NCBI GenBank assembly: GCA_019426215.1
Contig: CM033395.1
Coordinates: 19,954,569-20,018,568 of the forward strand
Source: Buddleja alternifolia
Lineage: Eukaryota > Streptophyta > Magnoliopsida > Lamiales > Scrophulariaceae
Direction of reading: 5' to 3'
DNA: 64,000 bases
The position numbers and the translations under genes are program-made. Of the stretch, positions 10,238 through 22,206 are shown in pieces. Below the pieces are notes generated by a model, which was not told the origin of the DNA, made no database searches, and was given only the letters and a program-made list of their open reading frames with translations. Within the stretch, counting starts at the first letter, position 1. Each line of letters begins with the position of its first letter.

Positions 10238-13200
10238 TCCCTATCGCAAGTTGGAATGTACGTGGTCTTAACAAAGAAGACCACCAACAATCAGCCCGAG
10301 ATCTTATTTCATCTTATAATTTACAGGTATGTGCTCTTATCGAAACTCGTGTTATGGAAAGAAATGCGACTTTTATTAGTTCTCGTGTACATTCTATGTG
10401 GACTTGGTATTTTAATTATGCCGATGGGCTAGGCAATCGTATTTGGATAGGATGGGATTCTTCTTATGTGGATGTTCGAATTGTGGGGGAATCTGAGCAG
10501 ATTATTCATTGTCAAATCACTTCTCATGAACACAATTTGATTTGGTTCATGTCCTTTGTGTATGGGAGGAAAACTATTGGTGAACGAAGAGGACTTTGGG
10601 ATGATATTATGCGGTATTCTGAGTTGAGGTTGGATGATATTTGGGCAATAATGGGAGATTTCATTGCTATTATTGATGAAAGTGAGGCATTGGGAGGGAG
10701 GGCTGAAGAATAAACGAATGATGAGTTCCAAGCCTGTCTATCCGCTTCGGATCTCATCACTCTTCCGATGGACGAACCTTGGTATTCATGGCAAAATCAG
10801 CAAGGTGGGTCATGAAAATGGAGAAAACTAGATCGAGTGGTGGCTAATCCAGTCTGGTTTACTAGATACCCAAATTTGGCATACTCATGTTTATCTCCTA
10901 AAACTTCAGATCATTTCCCCTATTGTTCTTAAATCCATAACAGACAATCGGGGAAAGAATCCATGGTTTCATTTTGATAATCATATTGCAGATTCGAGTG
11001 AATTCTTGTCAACAGTAGCAGATATTTGGAAACACAATTGTTGGAGTCCCTATGTGCTCCATAATTTGCAAACTTAAAGCTCTTAAACCGTTATTCAAAG
11101 CTATGAGGAGGCGAGAAGGTGATCTTGGAGTTAATGTACAAGAGGCGGGTAGATTTCTTGAGATTATACAAGAAATACAAGCTCAAAATCCTACACTTGA
11201 ACCTTTATCAGAAATTGAAAAGATGTGTCGAGTGGTATATACCAAGGCTGTAGCTAATGAACAATCTTTCCTACATCAAAGAGCAAAAGTGGCATGGCTT
11301 AAAGATGGAGACCAATGTACGTCTTTCTTCTTTAGACGTATTGCGGTTCGGAGGGCTGAATCTCGAATCAATCGCATAGAAGGTAGAGGAGGTGTAGTAG
11401 TAGACGAACCATCTCATGTCCGTGAGGAGACTGTTGTGTTTTACGAAAAATTGCTTGGAGAATCTATCGAACCGAATGTGGAGGCTCTCTCTCTCAACCC
11501 TTTTGTACGACGACGTTTAACCCCGAAAGATGCTTCTTACATGATTCGCCCAATTACTCATAGAGAAGTCAAAGATGTTATATTTGGATTCAACGACAAC
11601 AAGGCACCTGGCCCAGATGGTTTCAACTCTCTATTCTTTAAAAGGGCTTGGAATGTGATTGGTAATGACGTGTCGAATGCGATCATACATTTTTTTTGAA
11701 ACAGGTAAGCTTGTTAAAGAAATCAATTCTACCAATATCTCTCTTATTCCCAAAGTTGAAGTTCCTAAACATCCGAAGGATTTTCGCCCAATATCGTGTT
11801 GCAATGTTATCTACAAAGTGATATCTAAGATCATGGCAAACCGTATGTGTGAATTCCTTGACCAACTTGTTGATCCAGCACAAACGACTTTCATACCGGG
11901 GAGGAGAATCAGTGACAATGTTCTTTTGGCCCAAGAATTATTGTATGGTTATAATCAAAAGAACCTCCCGGCAAGATGTGCTTTCAAAGTTGACCTTATG
12001 AAAGCATATGATACGGTAGAATGGAGCTTCGTGATGGAAATGCTTAAAACAATAAATTTCCACCCTTTGTATATCAGATGGGTTAGAGAATGCATGACAA
12101 CCCCCTCATTCTCTATTAATATTAATGGGGCTGCCGAGGGATACTTTCGAGGTAAGAGGCTTGCGTCAAGGGGATCCAATATCTCCTTAATACGCTTAAA
12201 AAGGGTACAGACACATTTGGGAGACTCTCGGGCCTCAAAGCCAATCCGGCTAAGAGTAATATGTTCATTTCTTCCAAAGCAAGACCGGATAGTGAAAGAT
12301 TGAAGCATATTGTGGGTTTTCCTATCGGTAATCTACCGGTGCGCTACCTTGGAGTTCCGCTTATCACTTCCAAACTTACAATCATTGATTGTAAGCCTTT
12401 ACTTGATAAAGTGGATAAACGAATCAGTTCTTGGATGAATAAATCCTTGTCATATGCAGGTCGGGTACAATTGATCAAATCGGTTCTCGCCTCTCTCCAT
12501 GTATATTGGGCAGGTATATTTGTATTACCAAAGAGCATTCTTCGTAGTATTGAATCAAAAATGCAAAAATTCTTGTGGTATGGTAACTCTAATGCAGGAT
12601 ATTCGAAAGTGGGATGGGACACAATATGCTTGAGTATTTCGGAAGGGGGTCTTGGTATCAAGCCTCTTTTACCTCAAGACCAAGCTCTTATGGTTAAGCA
12701 TGTTTGGGGTATTCTTGTTGATGAAGGATCTTCAGTTGTGTTGAATGGGTGAAAGAGAATAGATTGAGAAATGAGTCATTTTGGAATCTCAAGATTCCCT
12801 CATCATGTCCTTGGAGTTGGAGACAATTACTCAAATTGAGGCCTATTATTCAACATGCTTTTCAATACAATATTGGAAATGGGTCTAGATTTTTTCTTTG
12901 GAAGGATCCTTGGCATGCGGATGGAGTACTTGGAACAAAATACCCGAATGGACCACTACTTACGGGACTACCCAAAGACGTGAAGATAGATAGGGTGATC
13001 ACAGATGGTGAATGGGAATGGCCTTCAAATACTCGATTTGAAGTACAACAAATAATGGGTTCACTTCCATCTATTAATGCTAATAGAGATGATTGGGTGA
13101 GTTGGAAGCTAAATACTTCAGGTAAGTTTACCACAATATCTGCCTATAAGATTTTTCAAAGAAATGCTGCAAATGTAGAATGGTCTTCCCTACTGATGGG

Positions 13201-13682
13201 GCCGGGGAAGATTCCTAGACATTTATTCATTTTATGGCTTGCAATTCGAGAGAGACTTCCAATGAGGGACAAACAATGAATAGGTCATGGAGAGGACAAA
13301 TGCATATTATGTGATGAGGATGAGGTGGAGAATCATAACCATATGTTCTTTATGTGTGATTTCTCTCGAAAATGTATGACTATTTTATGTAGCGAGGTGA
13401 AATTTTGTTGGCCATGTACAGATTGGAAAAGAGGAATACAATGGGTAGCCCGGAAATGGAGGGGAAAACACGTCAATTGTTCATACCGGATTTTTTTAGC
13501 TACATTGATATACATGATTTGGAGGGAGCGGAATTCAAGAATTTTTTAGCAAAAAAAAGCAAACACCGGAGGTAGTTGCTAGATGTGTCCTCAATCTTGT
13601 AAAAGATAAACTCATCTCAATGAATCTTGAAGACTCCTTACAAAGTAGGGCTGTTAGGCGTCTTTGGCAAATAGCATGGTAG
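10234..13682 (+). pseudogene. LINE1 ORF2 (endonuclease and reverse transcriptase), broken
   Basis: The AP-like endonuclease domain starts near 10240 (SWNVRGLNKEDHQQ) and includes MGDF at about 10650. The reverse transcriptase spans about 11560-12500, with NKAPGPDGF, FRPISCCN and FKVDLMKAYDTVEW. The zf-RVT-like segment (GKIPRHLFILWLAIRERLP and a Cys/His cluster) lies at 13200-13380. The start codon seen in LINE3 and LINE2 (ATG) is ATA here. Stops occur at 10711 (TAA) and 10816 (TGA), with frameshifts near 10915 and 11690. A ~160-bp deletion near 12190 removes the FADD catalytic box, so this copy cannot encode an active polymerase. Confidence 0.85.
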
Positions 13683-13838
13683 AATTTTATTCGAGTACAT
13701 TTGAAATGTATAGTAAATGTCTTTTTACGGTATGATGGAGTAGCTAGCATGTTAGCTACTTTGGTGCGGTAGGGGCCATTTCCCTTATTCGCTTTCTTTA
13801 CTTTCATATATGAAATTAAACCTTTAACCAAAAAAAAA
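13683..13838 (+). other. LINE1 3' UTR and poly-A tail
   Basis: It is closely similar to the LINE2 3' UTR (53354-53516). It ends with CCTTTAACC and nine A residues, as expected for target-primed reverse transcription from a polyadenylated RNA. Confidence 0.85.
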
Positions 13839-15046
13839 TTAGGGTTCCAATGCCTTGTTACAATTAGAATTACCTTATAACTCTAATGACTTAGGCAACA
13901 AGTAGGAGCCTCTCCTAGGGCTCCTAGTGGCAGCCCCCTAGGGCTTGCTTGGACGCGTGGGTGGGCTTAAGTTGGTCCAGTCAATTTAGTCCACCTTTTA
14001 GTATATATTTAATTTAAATTTCATTTAAATCCAATATATATTTATTAATTAATTAACTAATTCAATTTAATTAATTTTTCCAATTAAATAATTTAATTTA
14101 ATCTAATTTAATTTAATCTAATTAAATTAAATATTTAATTTATTGATTTAACCAGTAAATCAATACGTCCAATTAATTATATCTTTCTAAAAGATTAACA
14201 CAAAAAGATATCCTGTTCGTTTCTTATAGAGCGACTCTTTAGGTTCGTCTCAATTGACAATGGGAGGAATTACCAAAGAATGTGAGTGTCATCTAGCCAG
14301 TCCCGTGGACTCATATCGTAACCCAATTGAGTACGAAATGAACGAATCATTTCCGAACCTTTGGACCATAAATACCATATGTATAAGCCCTTCACAGACG
14401 TATCCCGATCAAGTGAGAGTCATGGTATATGTCAAACTCACTAAACTTGATGATGTTCATTTAATCATAGCATTATGAAATTAGCAAACTACCCTCCATG
14501 TCCCACATGAGTTTTCATTGCTTTGGCTAAAGACTTATAATTTCATATGCCTATGATTGCACATAATACTTTCTCGTTTACTATCGAGACAGTGAATCTC
14601 ATCTTGGCGATCACTGAACAAGTGCTACTTGACTCATTGAGATCGCACGTCGAGGTCGGCCCCATCAAAGTGTGAGTTGGGCCTAACTACTATAGTAACA
14701 GATTCAATAGTACAAGTACATTGATCATGAACCCTCAGGTCTAAGGCGCATACTATTATGGTCAGTAATCCAATCATTGACAGTCATAGAGTAAATACCC
14801 ATGTAATCGGATTACTTCGAGCCGTGCTGGAATATATCAATTCCATTGATATATTTATGACACGAGTTCTCACTATCCCATAGTGTTCAACTGGCACTTC
14901 TTGTCAGAACATGTGTCATACAAGTCGAATCTTAATGCCCAATTAAGATTCTTTGACTTGCAAACCCTTTTAAGTGATCAGGAATAATTGAATACCCTAT
15001 ATAATCTATTAATTATTAGTTTGACATCTAGGGCATATACCTAACA
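13839..15046 (-). repeat. Copia LTR E, second segment (right of LINE1)
   Basis: On the minus strand it begins TGTTAGGTATATGCCC at 15046, the same style of start as LTRs D and F. The stretch 14240-14520 closely parallels 4850-5060 and the reverse complement of 63360-63610. It includes an extreme AT-rich block at about 14000-14180. A 74-residue ORF at 14254-14478 falls in the conserved non-coding LTR segment and is not treated as a gene. Confidence 0.7.
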
Positions 15047-16122
15047 ATATACATATCTTTACTTTGCTCGTGGGACCCTAGGTTAGATTAGATTTTCCTT
15101 AGACGATTCACAAATGCACAATAAGTCGAGAGTAGAGGAGTTAAGTTAGATAACCATTCTGAAACACTTAAGGAATTTCTCCGGGAAATATTGACTTAGA
15201 TTCTTCTTAAGGTCATGCGTTGAGTAGTTGCTTCATATGCTTAATAATTAATAAATAAGGTTGATAATTGGTATGACTATAAAGTCAGGCTAATATGTAC
15301 TGAAGGTGAAAAGCTACAAGGCTATAAACTGTACTATTATGCTAATTTGAGCTTTGCTCAAGCCAATTAAAGTTAAAGTGAATGAAAGGTCTAGTTTTAT
15401 TTCGTGGCCTTTGGCACTCGAATGATTAAATCCGTAAGAAGTGTCTGGACACTTAATGCCCTAAAACTATCTAGTTTGGGAGTCATTAGTCTAAAACTCG
15501 ATACATGGGTGTCATAGAAAGCCTAAGGGAATAGAACATTGCACATGACCTAACCTTAATGAATTTATATGGAAGTTTCATGTGAGTTTAAAGTCTAAAT
15601 TGGTTAAGTAATGAAATTTAAGTGGCTATGGAGTTTTCTATGAGGCTTGTGCTTTATGATTGATTGAAGATTAAGAGATCTGGGATTTAACTTCTGAAAT
15701 TTGGTAAGGATGTCACTTGACTATAATGCCGTAGACTTGTTTTCACTACACCCTTTGGAGGTTTTTTCGAGTTGAGGTGTAACATGAGCAAGTCTTTGAT
15801 ATATGGGTATATAATTTTGAGCTTTAAGCGATTGATTATGTGCCATTAATTCTTATTAATTTTGTTGATTTGTCTTGATTGGTTGTGGCTGAATTTTTTA
15901 AATTTTATGGGCAAATCATCTGCAAACCCTCACGAGACTATACTTGTCCTCTCTGGTAACTTTGAAGTTTAAAGGCTTTGCACATGCTAAGTGCAATCGT
16001 GCACTCTACAAAAATGAGTTGTTTTTATTTTTATTATCTTTTTAGACTGATGTTTGATCATGGTTTAGTTCTCTATGTTTTCTTTATTGCTCGGGGACGA
16101 TCAATGTTAAGTTTGGTGGTGT
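15047..16122 (+). other. 3' non-coding region of the Athila-like element with second polypurine tract
   Basis: No coding signal. TTAAGTTTGGTGGTG at 16107-16121 sits immediately before the TGATAAGC start of the 3' LTR and follows a GCTCGGGGACGA stretch. This arrangement is typical of the 3' end of Athila/Tat-type elements. The region continues the 7585-8129 segment across the Copia E insertion. An 81-residue ORF at 15978-16223 crosses the tract and is not a gene. Confidence 0.65.
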
Positions 16123-16290
16123 TGATAAGCATGAATTTTACGTGTTCGAGGGCCTGGTATTTGGTTGGTTTAGAGTCGATTATGAGTGATTTTTACCATT
16201 TGTGGCTTTTATTTGTGTGTTAAACGAGTACAGGGTGAAAATCACAACAATCGAGCAAAAGGGGCAGAAAAACACATATTTCTGTATGCA

Positions 16291-16446
16291 ACATTCAAAC
16301 GTGGGTATTGTGACGTTCAAACGTGACACGTCATCAACATTCGAACGTGATTATGAGACGTTCGAACGTTAGGCCAATCAATTCCCAGTCAAGCTACTTA
16401 TGCCACATCTTCACGTTCAAACGTGAGGGAGGTGACGTTCGAATGT
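16291..16446. repeat. Cluster of six ACGTTCGAACGT-like palindromes in the Athila-like LTR
   Basis: Copies start at 16291, 16313, 16337, 16358, 16413 and 16435. The 16358 copy is the perfect 12-bp palindrome ACGTTCGAACGT and the others differ at one or two positions. Spacing is 22, 24, 21, 55 and 22 bp. The cluster lies about 70 bp upstream of the LTR TATA box. Confidence 0.9.
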
Positions 16447-16515
16447 CGCAGTTGGGTGGAAGATTTTTCTGGCAAGTTTTGATACCTAATTCAAGTAGAA
16501 GACTTGGGGATCTTC

Positions 16516-16523
16516 TATAAATA
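16516..16523 (+). promoter_or_regulatory. TATA box in the Athila-like 3' LTR
   Basis: TATAAATA lies downstream of the palindrome cluster and is the likely core promoter of this LTR. Confidence 0.55.
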
Positions 16524-16882
16524 TCTCATCTTACAAAAGCAATAGGGTTCGAAATTTTCAACATTAGAAGAGACTTTTGAGCAAGGAAACGAGCGAGATG
16601 AAGAGAACGACGATTCTGCAACAATTCATCAATTCGTAATAGGGAGTCTTTTAGTTCTAGATTATGTGTCTACGAATAATTCTATATTTTTTGATTGTTT
16701 ATTCAATTACAATTATGAACTAAATTTTCTTTAGCTAAGGCCATGTGAAGGCGAATTTATAAGTTTATAAATATGAGGTGATTCTTCATATTATTTCTAC
16801 CATTGCTTTGTGTGTTAATTTTGTGCTTTTATTCCAATCATATGCTTGATCACTATATGCTTGCTAATTTGCCTAGTCTATT

Positions 16883-18684
16883 TGTAATGCCCAATCATCT
16901 CTCACGCAGCCTACAATAAGCATGTCATATAGTTAACATTTATTATTGACTATAAATGGCATGATTGCACGAACATGATTACTTTCTAATTATATGATAA
17001 CCGCATTTAAGGTACATTTTTGCTAACGTTTATCACTAGTTAAGCGGGCATGACGTCTAAGGAGGCACGACGTCTAGCATTTATCGCTAGTTAATCAATG
17101 AACAAAATGTTTTGGAAAAAAAATGATAATAGACGTGTTTCCCAGGTGGTCACCCATCTCAGGATTGCTCCAATCTGAGCACGCTTAACTTTAGAGTTTT
17201 GATTGAATTTGGTACACGAAAGCTTCCCACTAGTCACCAGGTCAATATATCTCATGCCCTACGTGCTACTTACGTGTTATTTATATGTCACGATAAGTGT
17301 AAATATGTGACACATGGAAAATATAAGGCATAAACGCATAACACGTATTAAGCTAGCATCTGCAAATAATTCATTGAATATAATAATATTAAACTTAACA
17401 AAACTTCACAACTAAGTTTTGCAAATTGCCTTAACCTTTTTAAAGGTTTCTGGACGGAAACAAATGGAGAGAAAAAGGTAAGAAAAAGAAGGAAAAGAGA
17501 GAAGAAAGAAAAGAGAGGAAAACAAATTCAAGGAAAAATTGGAAAGGAAGAGTAATAGGTAAAGGGAGCTAGGCAAATTGACGTGCCCGTTACAAGTAAG
17601 TCTTCTACCGATTGTTTCTTCAATTTAATTGGTGAATTTGGAATAATTATAGAGGATTGTATTTAGTTATGTTATATACCTTTCGTACAGGTTATTGTAC
17701 ACCTAAAATTAGGAAGAAGTATCATTAGCTAGCTTCGGTAATGTCACCTTTTCTAGTTCATTGCAAAGGACTTAAGGTAAGTTGAAGTTTGTTTTCTGCT
17801 TCATAAGAACCATATAATGCATGTTTATGATGTTTTAAGATAATTGTTTGAAAATGAATGTTATTTCTTGTTTATTGTGTATATATGATCATGATGCATG
17901 ATGTTGATGCACACGTAAAGAAAATGATTTGAAAAAGGGAGTTATGGTATTTGATTGATGGTCGAGTAGGCACGGGACGCGGGTGGGACCGGCGAACCCA
18001 AAAGACTGGTGGTGAATACCTTGAGGCGTAAAAGCCAAGATAGATAAAGCTACGATGTATGAGAGAGCTAGCGGTTAATATCATAGGGCTGAAAGGTCGG
18101 TTATGAGAACCTCGTGATGCCTCTTTTATTGTCCAATTATTATGAACAGGTTTTGAAAACAGACGCCTATCACTATCAGTCGAATACCACACTTCAAAGG
18201 TACCCAAAAGGAAAGGATAAAAAGGAAAAAGAAAAGTTTTAACTGAACTCGGCATTATTGACTGTCGTATGTGATACGTGAAACGTTGTTTTTAAAAATA
18301 TGAGCTTCTTTTTACTGAGCCATTAGCTCATTAGGTTCTTATGATGCAGGTGATGATCATGTTAATATGTGAAGGTTGCCCAAGTCTCCAGAGCGGTCAG
18401 ACAGAGCTATGTTCATATGCCATGCTTCAAGCACTTTTGTACTCTGATGTTGATTTGTATAACCGCTCTGTTATGGTTTTGTAAACATAAGTATGTTAAT
18501 ACAGGAATGAAGGTGCTGGGTTTTAATGTATATAAAAAAAATGATTTGCTTTTATTTTAAAAGGGATATATTCTATTTTTTTTTGAAAACCATAACATTG
18601 CAAAGGTAGAAAATGGGTCATCGCCCCCTTGGGCTGACCCGTGTGGCTTATCTGAGTTACATGTACGGGTCGGGGTCTGTGATA
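16883..18684 (+). repeat. 5' LTR of the chromovirus
   Basis: It begins TGTAATGCCCAATC and matches 54677-56409 over its length with many substitutions and indels. The terminal CA has changed to TA in this copy. A minus-strand ORF of 127 residues at 17872-18255 recurs in the 3' LTR. Confidence 0.9.
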
Positions 18685-18688
18685 GTTG

Positions 18689-18700
18689 TGGTATCAGAGC
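18689..18700 (+). other. Primer-binding site of the chromovirus
   Basis: TGGTATCAGAGC lies 4 bp after the LTR end and is complementary to initiator tRNA-Met. A short leader (18701-18875) follows. Confidence 0.9.
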
Positions 18701-18875
18701 GGAGGTTTAGTCTTTTCTGAAGACAGAAGAAGGCATATGAACATATTCTGGCTGGGAAACTTGGTCAACTCTTTAGTTTATTCTCTCGTATGTGTGATCA
18801 ATGCATATTATTGTCATTATGGTGCATTCATTATTGGCTAGTGAATGGGTTAAGTTGGGCAAAATATAGGAAATC

Positions 18876-20165
18876 ATGCCGCCAAAAAGAAAGGCAATGG
18901 GTGCCCAAGAGGGTGGCAACAATGTGGAGGGTGATCTAACTAATCTGATACAAGAACAAACTAGAATGCACTGCGAGCAAATTCAACAGTTACTGGACAT
19001 GCAACAGAGAACTCAAGAACATAATCATCAAGCTCATGCACCTCCGGTTCAACCTGACAATCCACAAGTTGTGTATGAGAAGTTCAGAAAAATGGAACCA
19101 TCTGATTTCTACGGTAGCTCGGATCCCATCGTTGCAGAGGAGTGGGTTAAATCATTGGATATCATCTTTGACTATATGTGTATCGATGATGCTGATAAGG
19201 TTCTTTGTGCAATCTTCTTACTGAAGAAAGAAGCGAGAATCTGGTGGGAAGGAGCCAAACTTGTCGTGGATATGGAGATATTGACATGGGATAGGTTCAA
19301 GGTGATCTTTTATGACAAGTACTTCACCCGAGATGCTAGATCCCTTAAGGTAAAGGAGTTCTTGGAGTTGAAGCAGGGAGACATGACTGTATGTGACTAT
19401 GTTAGAAAATTTGAAGAGGGTTGCAGATATGTATCGTACATTGCAAGAGATAATACTGAAAAGATCGATCACTTTTTGAGAGGATTGAGACCTGAGATTA
19501 GACGGGATGTAAGGATGTCTTCCGCAACTCAGTTTAGGGAAATTGTGGATAAAGCTTTGATGGCTGACCTGGATGAAAAAGAAATTCAAAAATCCTATTA
19601 ACAAAAAAGACAAATGTTCACTCCAAGAAACCCAATACAATGGAAAAAACCAGAGCAGAAACCAAGTCAAGGAAATGACAAGCGTCTTAGAGTTAGACAG
19701 ACCTCCAATGCGATTGAAAAACCTAAATGTGGGAAAAATCATTTTGGTGAATGCCAAATGGGTTTCAACAGTTGTTTCAAATGTAAGAAGCCTGGACATT
19801 TTGCAAAGGATTGCCCAACCCTCCAGAACAGAGTGCAGGGGAGAGTTTATTCAATGACAAATGAGCAAGCTAAGGCAGATCCCTCAGTCGTTTCAGGTAT
19901 TATTTTGATTTTGGGTATGCCTGCATTTGCATTGATAGATTCAGGTTCTACACATTCATTCATATCAAATGCATTTGTGAGAAAATTGGGTATTACACCA
20001 GATTTGTTAAAAATAAAATATAGCGTGACAATTCCATCGGAGGAAAAAATGGATTCCAGTCATGTATTGAGGGCTTGTTCTTTTCAGATTGGTAGCCGAA
20101 CACTATATGCTGATCTTGTTGTTCTACCAATTTTAAATTTTGAGGTTATTTTGGGTATGGATTGA
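18876..20165 (+). pseudogene. gag: Chromovirus gag and protease
   Basis: The frame starts at ATG 18876 ([14 protein letters not shown]) and carries a Retrotrans_gag-type capsid region ([31 protein letters not shown]). The CCHC knuckle CFKCKKPGHFAKDC is at 19773-19814. The aspartic protease motif DSGSTHSFIS begins at 19938. One in-frame TAA at 19599-19601 separates capsid from knuckle. A TGA at 20163-20165 replaces the Trp usually seen after ILGMD. Gag packages the RNA and the protease matures the polyprotein. Confidence 0.88.
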
Positions 20166-22109
20166 CTTACCAAATATCATGCCACCATAGATTGTAATAA
20201 GAAAGTCGTGATCTTTCAGCCACCTGGAAAAGAACAATTTATGTTTAGCGGCACTTCAGGTTCATTTTCCTTACCAATTATATCGGCATTGAAGGCCCAA
20301 AAGATGTTGAACAAAGGTTATGTTGGATATTTGGCTAGTGTGGTGGACACTTCAATTGAGACATATTTAAAGCCTGAAAATGTGGAAGTGGTTAGAGAAT
20401 TTCTAGAAGTATTTCCAAATGATTTACTAGGACTACCACCAAATCGAGAGGTTGAATTTGTGATTGATGTTATGCCAGGAACTGCCCCTATTTCTAAAGC
20501 ACCATATAGAATGGCACCTACAGAGTTAAAAAAAGTGCAACTACAGGTTTTGCTTGATAAGGGTTTCATTCGCCCTAGTTATTCTCCTTGGGGAGCTCCT
20601 GTGTTGTTTGTTAAAAAGAAAGATGGAACCTTGCGGTTATGCATTGATTACGGAGAACTAAATAAAGTAACAATCAAGAATAAGTATCCCCTTCCCAAAA
20701 TAGATGACTTGTTTGATCAATTTGCAAGGTGCATCGATGTTTTCTAAGATTGATTTGCGTTTTGGTTATCATCAACTAAAAATCAAGGAGGAAGATATAC
20801 AGAAAACTACATTCAGAACAAGGTGTGCCCATTATGAGTTTCTAGTAATGCCCTTCGGTTTAACGAATGCTCCTGCAGCTTTCATGGACTTAATGAATCG
20901 GGTATTCAAGCAGTTTCTTGATAAATTTGTGATTGTATTTATTGATGACATCTTGATCTACTCACACGATGAACGAGAACACAAGGAACACTTCAAACTT
21001 GTGTTGCAAGTTCTCAAAGAGAAACAACTATATGCTAAATTCAAAAAGTGTGAATTCTGGCTAGAACAAGTGGTATTCTTAGGGCATGTAGTATCTAAGA
21101 ATGGAATCTCATGTGACTCGAGTAAAATAGAAGTTGTGCATAATTGGCCAACACTAACAAATGTATTAGAAGTTACCAGTTTCTTAGGATTGGCAGGATA
21201 TTACAGGAGATTTGTGCAGGGATTTTCAAAATTAGCAGATCCATTAACGATGTTGACAAGAAAGAACATGAAATTTATTTGGACTGATGCTTGTGAAAAG
21301 AGTTTTCAAGAGTTGAAACACTGATTGACTACTGCTCCTAATCTTTCTATTCCTAGTGGAACCGATGGATTCATTGTGTATAGTGATGCTTCTAAAATGG
21401 TTTGGAACATGTCACAAGCATCAGTCCAAATGACAACATCCGTGTATGGTTTGGAGAATGGTTTCTATTCCTAATCTTTCAACTCATGATCTGGAACTTG
21501 CTGCTGTTGTCTTCGCCCTGAAAATTTTGAGGCATTACTTGTATGGTGAAAAGTGTGAGATTTACACCGATCATAAAAGTTTGAAGTGTTTCTTTACATA
21601 AAAAGAGTTGAATATGAGACAACAGAGATGGTTGGAACTTGTCAAAGATTATGACTGTGTGATTAACTATCATCCGTGTAAAGCAAATGTGGTAGCTGAT
21701 GCGCTTAGTAGAAAGTCCATGTCTTCTCTCCTTATCACACAGAAGAAATTATTACTAGATTTGCAGAGATTGGAACTTGAAATTGTGCCTGAAGGGAAGG
21801 TATGCTTTTTGTCAACTCTGATGATGAAGTCTGCACTTCGTGATAAAATCATTGAAACTCAGAAAGGTGATGTGTATTTATCTGAGATAAAGAAAAAGAT
21901 GGATGAAGGAAAAAGGACAGAATTTTCAATTTCTGATGAGAGAGTTATGCAATATAATGGGAGGTTATGTGTGCCATCTGATCAAGCCATCAAGGAAGAT
22001 ATTCTGAAAGAAGCTCATACTAGTCCTTATTCAGTACACCCCGGTGCCACAAATATGTATAAGGACTTACAACAACATTATTGGTGGACCGGTATGAAGA
22101 AAGATATGA
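20166..22109 (+). pseudogene. pol: Chromovirus pol, part 1 (reverse transcriptase, RNase H, integrase zinc-binding domain)
   Basis: The frame continues from gag-protease to about 20722, where an extra base shifts it. RT motifs include [47 protein letters not shown] and the catalytic FIDD at 20938-20949. A TGA at 21322 and a further shift near 21420-21470 break the RNase H region, which is still recognisable (YSDASK, then IYTDHKSLK). A TAA at 21600 follows. The integrase H2C2 region begins after VADALSRKS (HPGATNMYKDLQQHYWW) and is cut by LINE2 at 22109. Confidence 0.88.
22097..22109 (+). repeat. LINE2 target-site duplication, left copy
   Basis: AAGAAAGATATGA here recurs at 53517-53529 directly after the LINE2 3' A-rich end. 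Both copies are chromovirus integrase coding sequence. Confidence 0.85.
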
Positions 22110-22206
22110 GGCAATAAACTTTTGAAACTTGACATTGATTTTTTCTCTCTCTAGAAAAAAATGCTGTCTCCTCTCTCTAAACTTTTTTGAATTTTCTAGT
22201 GAGTTC

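Larger units (their letters stand above)
8586..13838 (+). mobile_element. LINE1: L1-type non-LTR retrotransposon, first copy
   Basis: It has an ORF1 with a CCHC knuckle, an ORF2 with endonuclease, reverse transcriptase and zf-RVT-like regions, a ~150-bp 3' UTR and a terminal poly-A (13830-13838). It is closely related to LINE2 and LINE3. Common LINE sequence begins near TTTTCTCTATCTAG at about 8586. I could not define a target-site duplication. AATTAGG.TTCCAAT occurs near both 8437 and 13837, but using it would move the 5' end to about 8450. Confidence 0.9.
16123..16882 (+). repeat. 3' LTR of the Athila-like element, first segment
   Basis: It begins TGATAAGCATGAATTTTACG after the polypurine tract. 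It is interrupted by the chromovirus at 16883 and resumes at 56415. The chromovirus target duplication CTATT is at 16878-16882. The segment carries a cluster of palindromes (16291-16446) and a TATA box (16516-16523). Confidence 0.8.

Noticed and set aside
14254..14478. 74-residue ORF as a small gene
   Set aside because: The region matches LTRs D and F at the DNA level, in which no equivalent ORF persists. It is LTR sequence.
18689..18700. Fragments of a tRNA-Met gene at the TGGTATCAGAGC sites
   Set aside because: Only the 12-bp primer complement is present, always next to an LTR end. No tRNA cloverleaf surrounds any of them.
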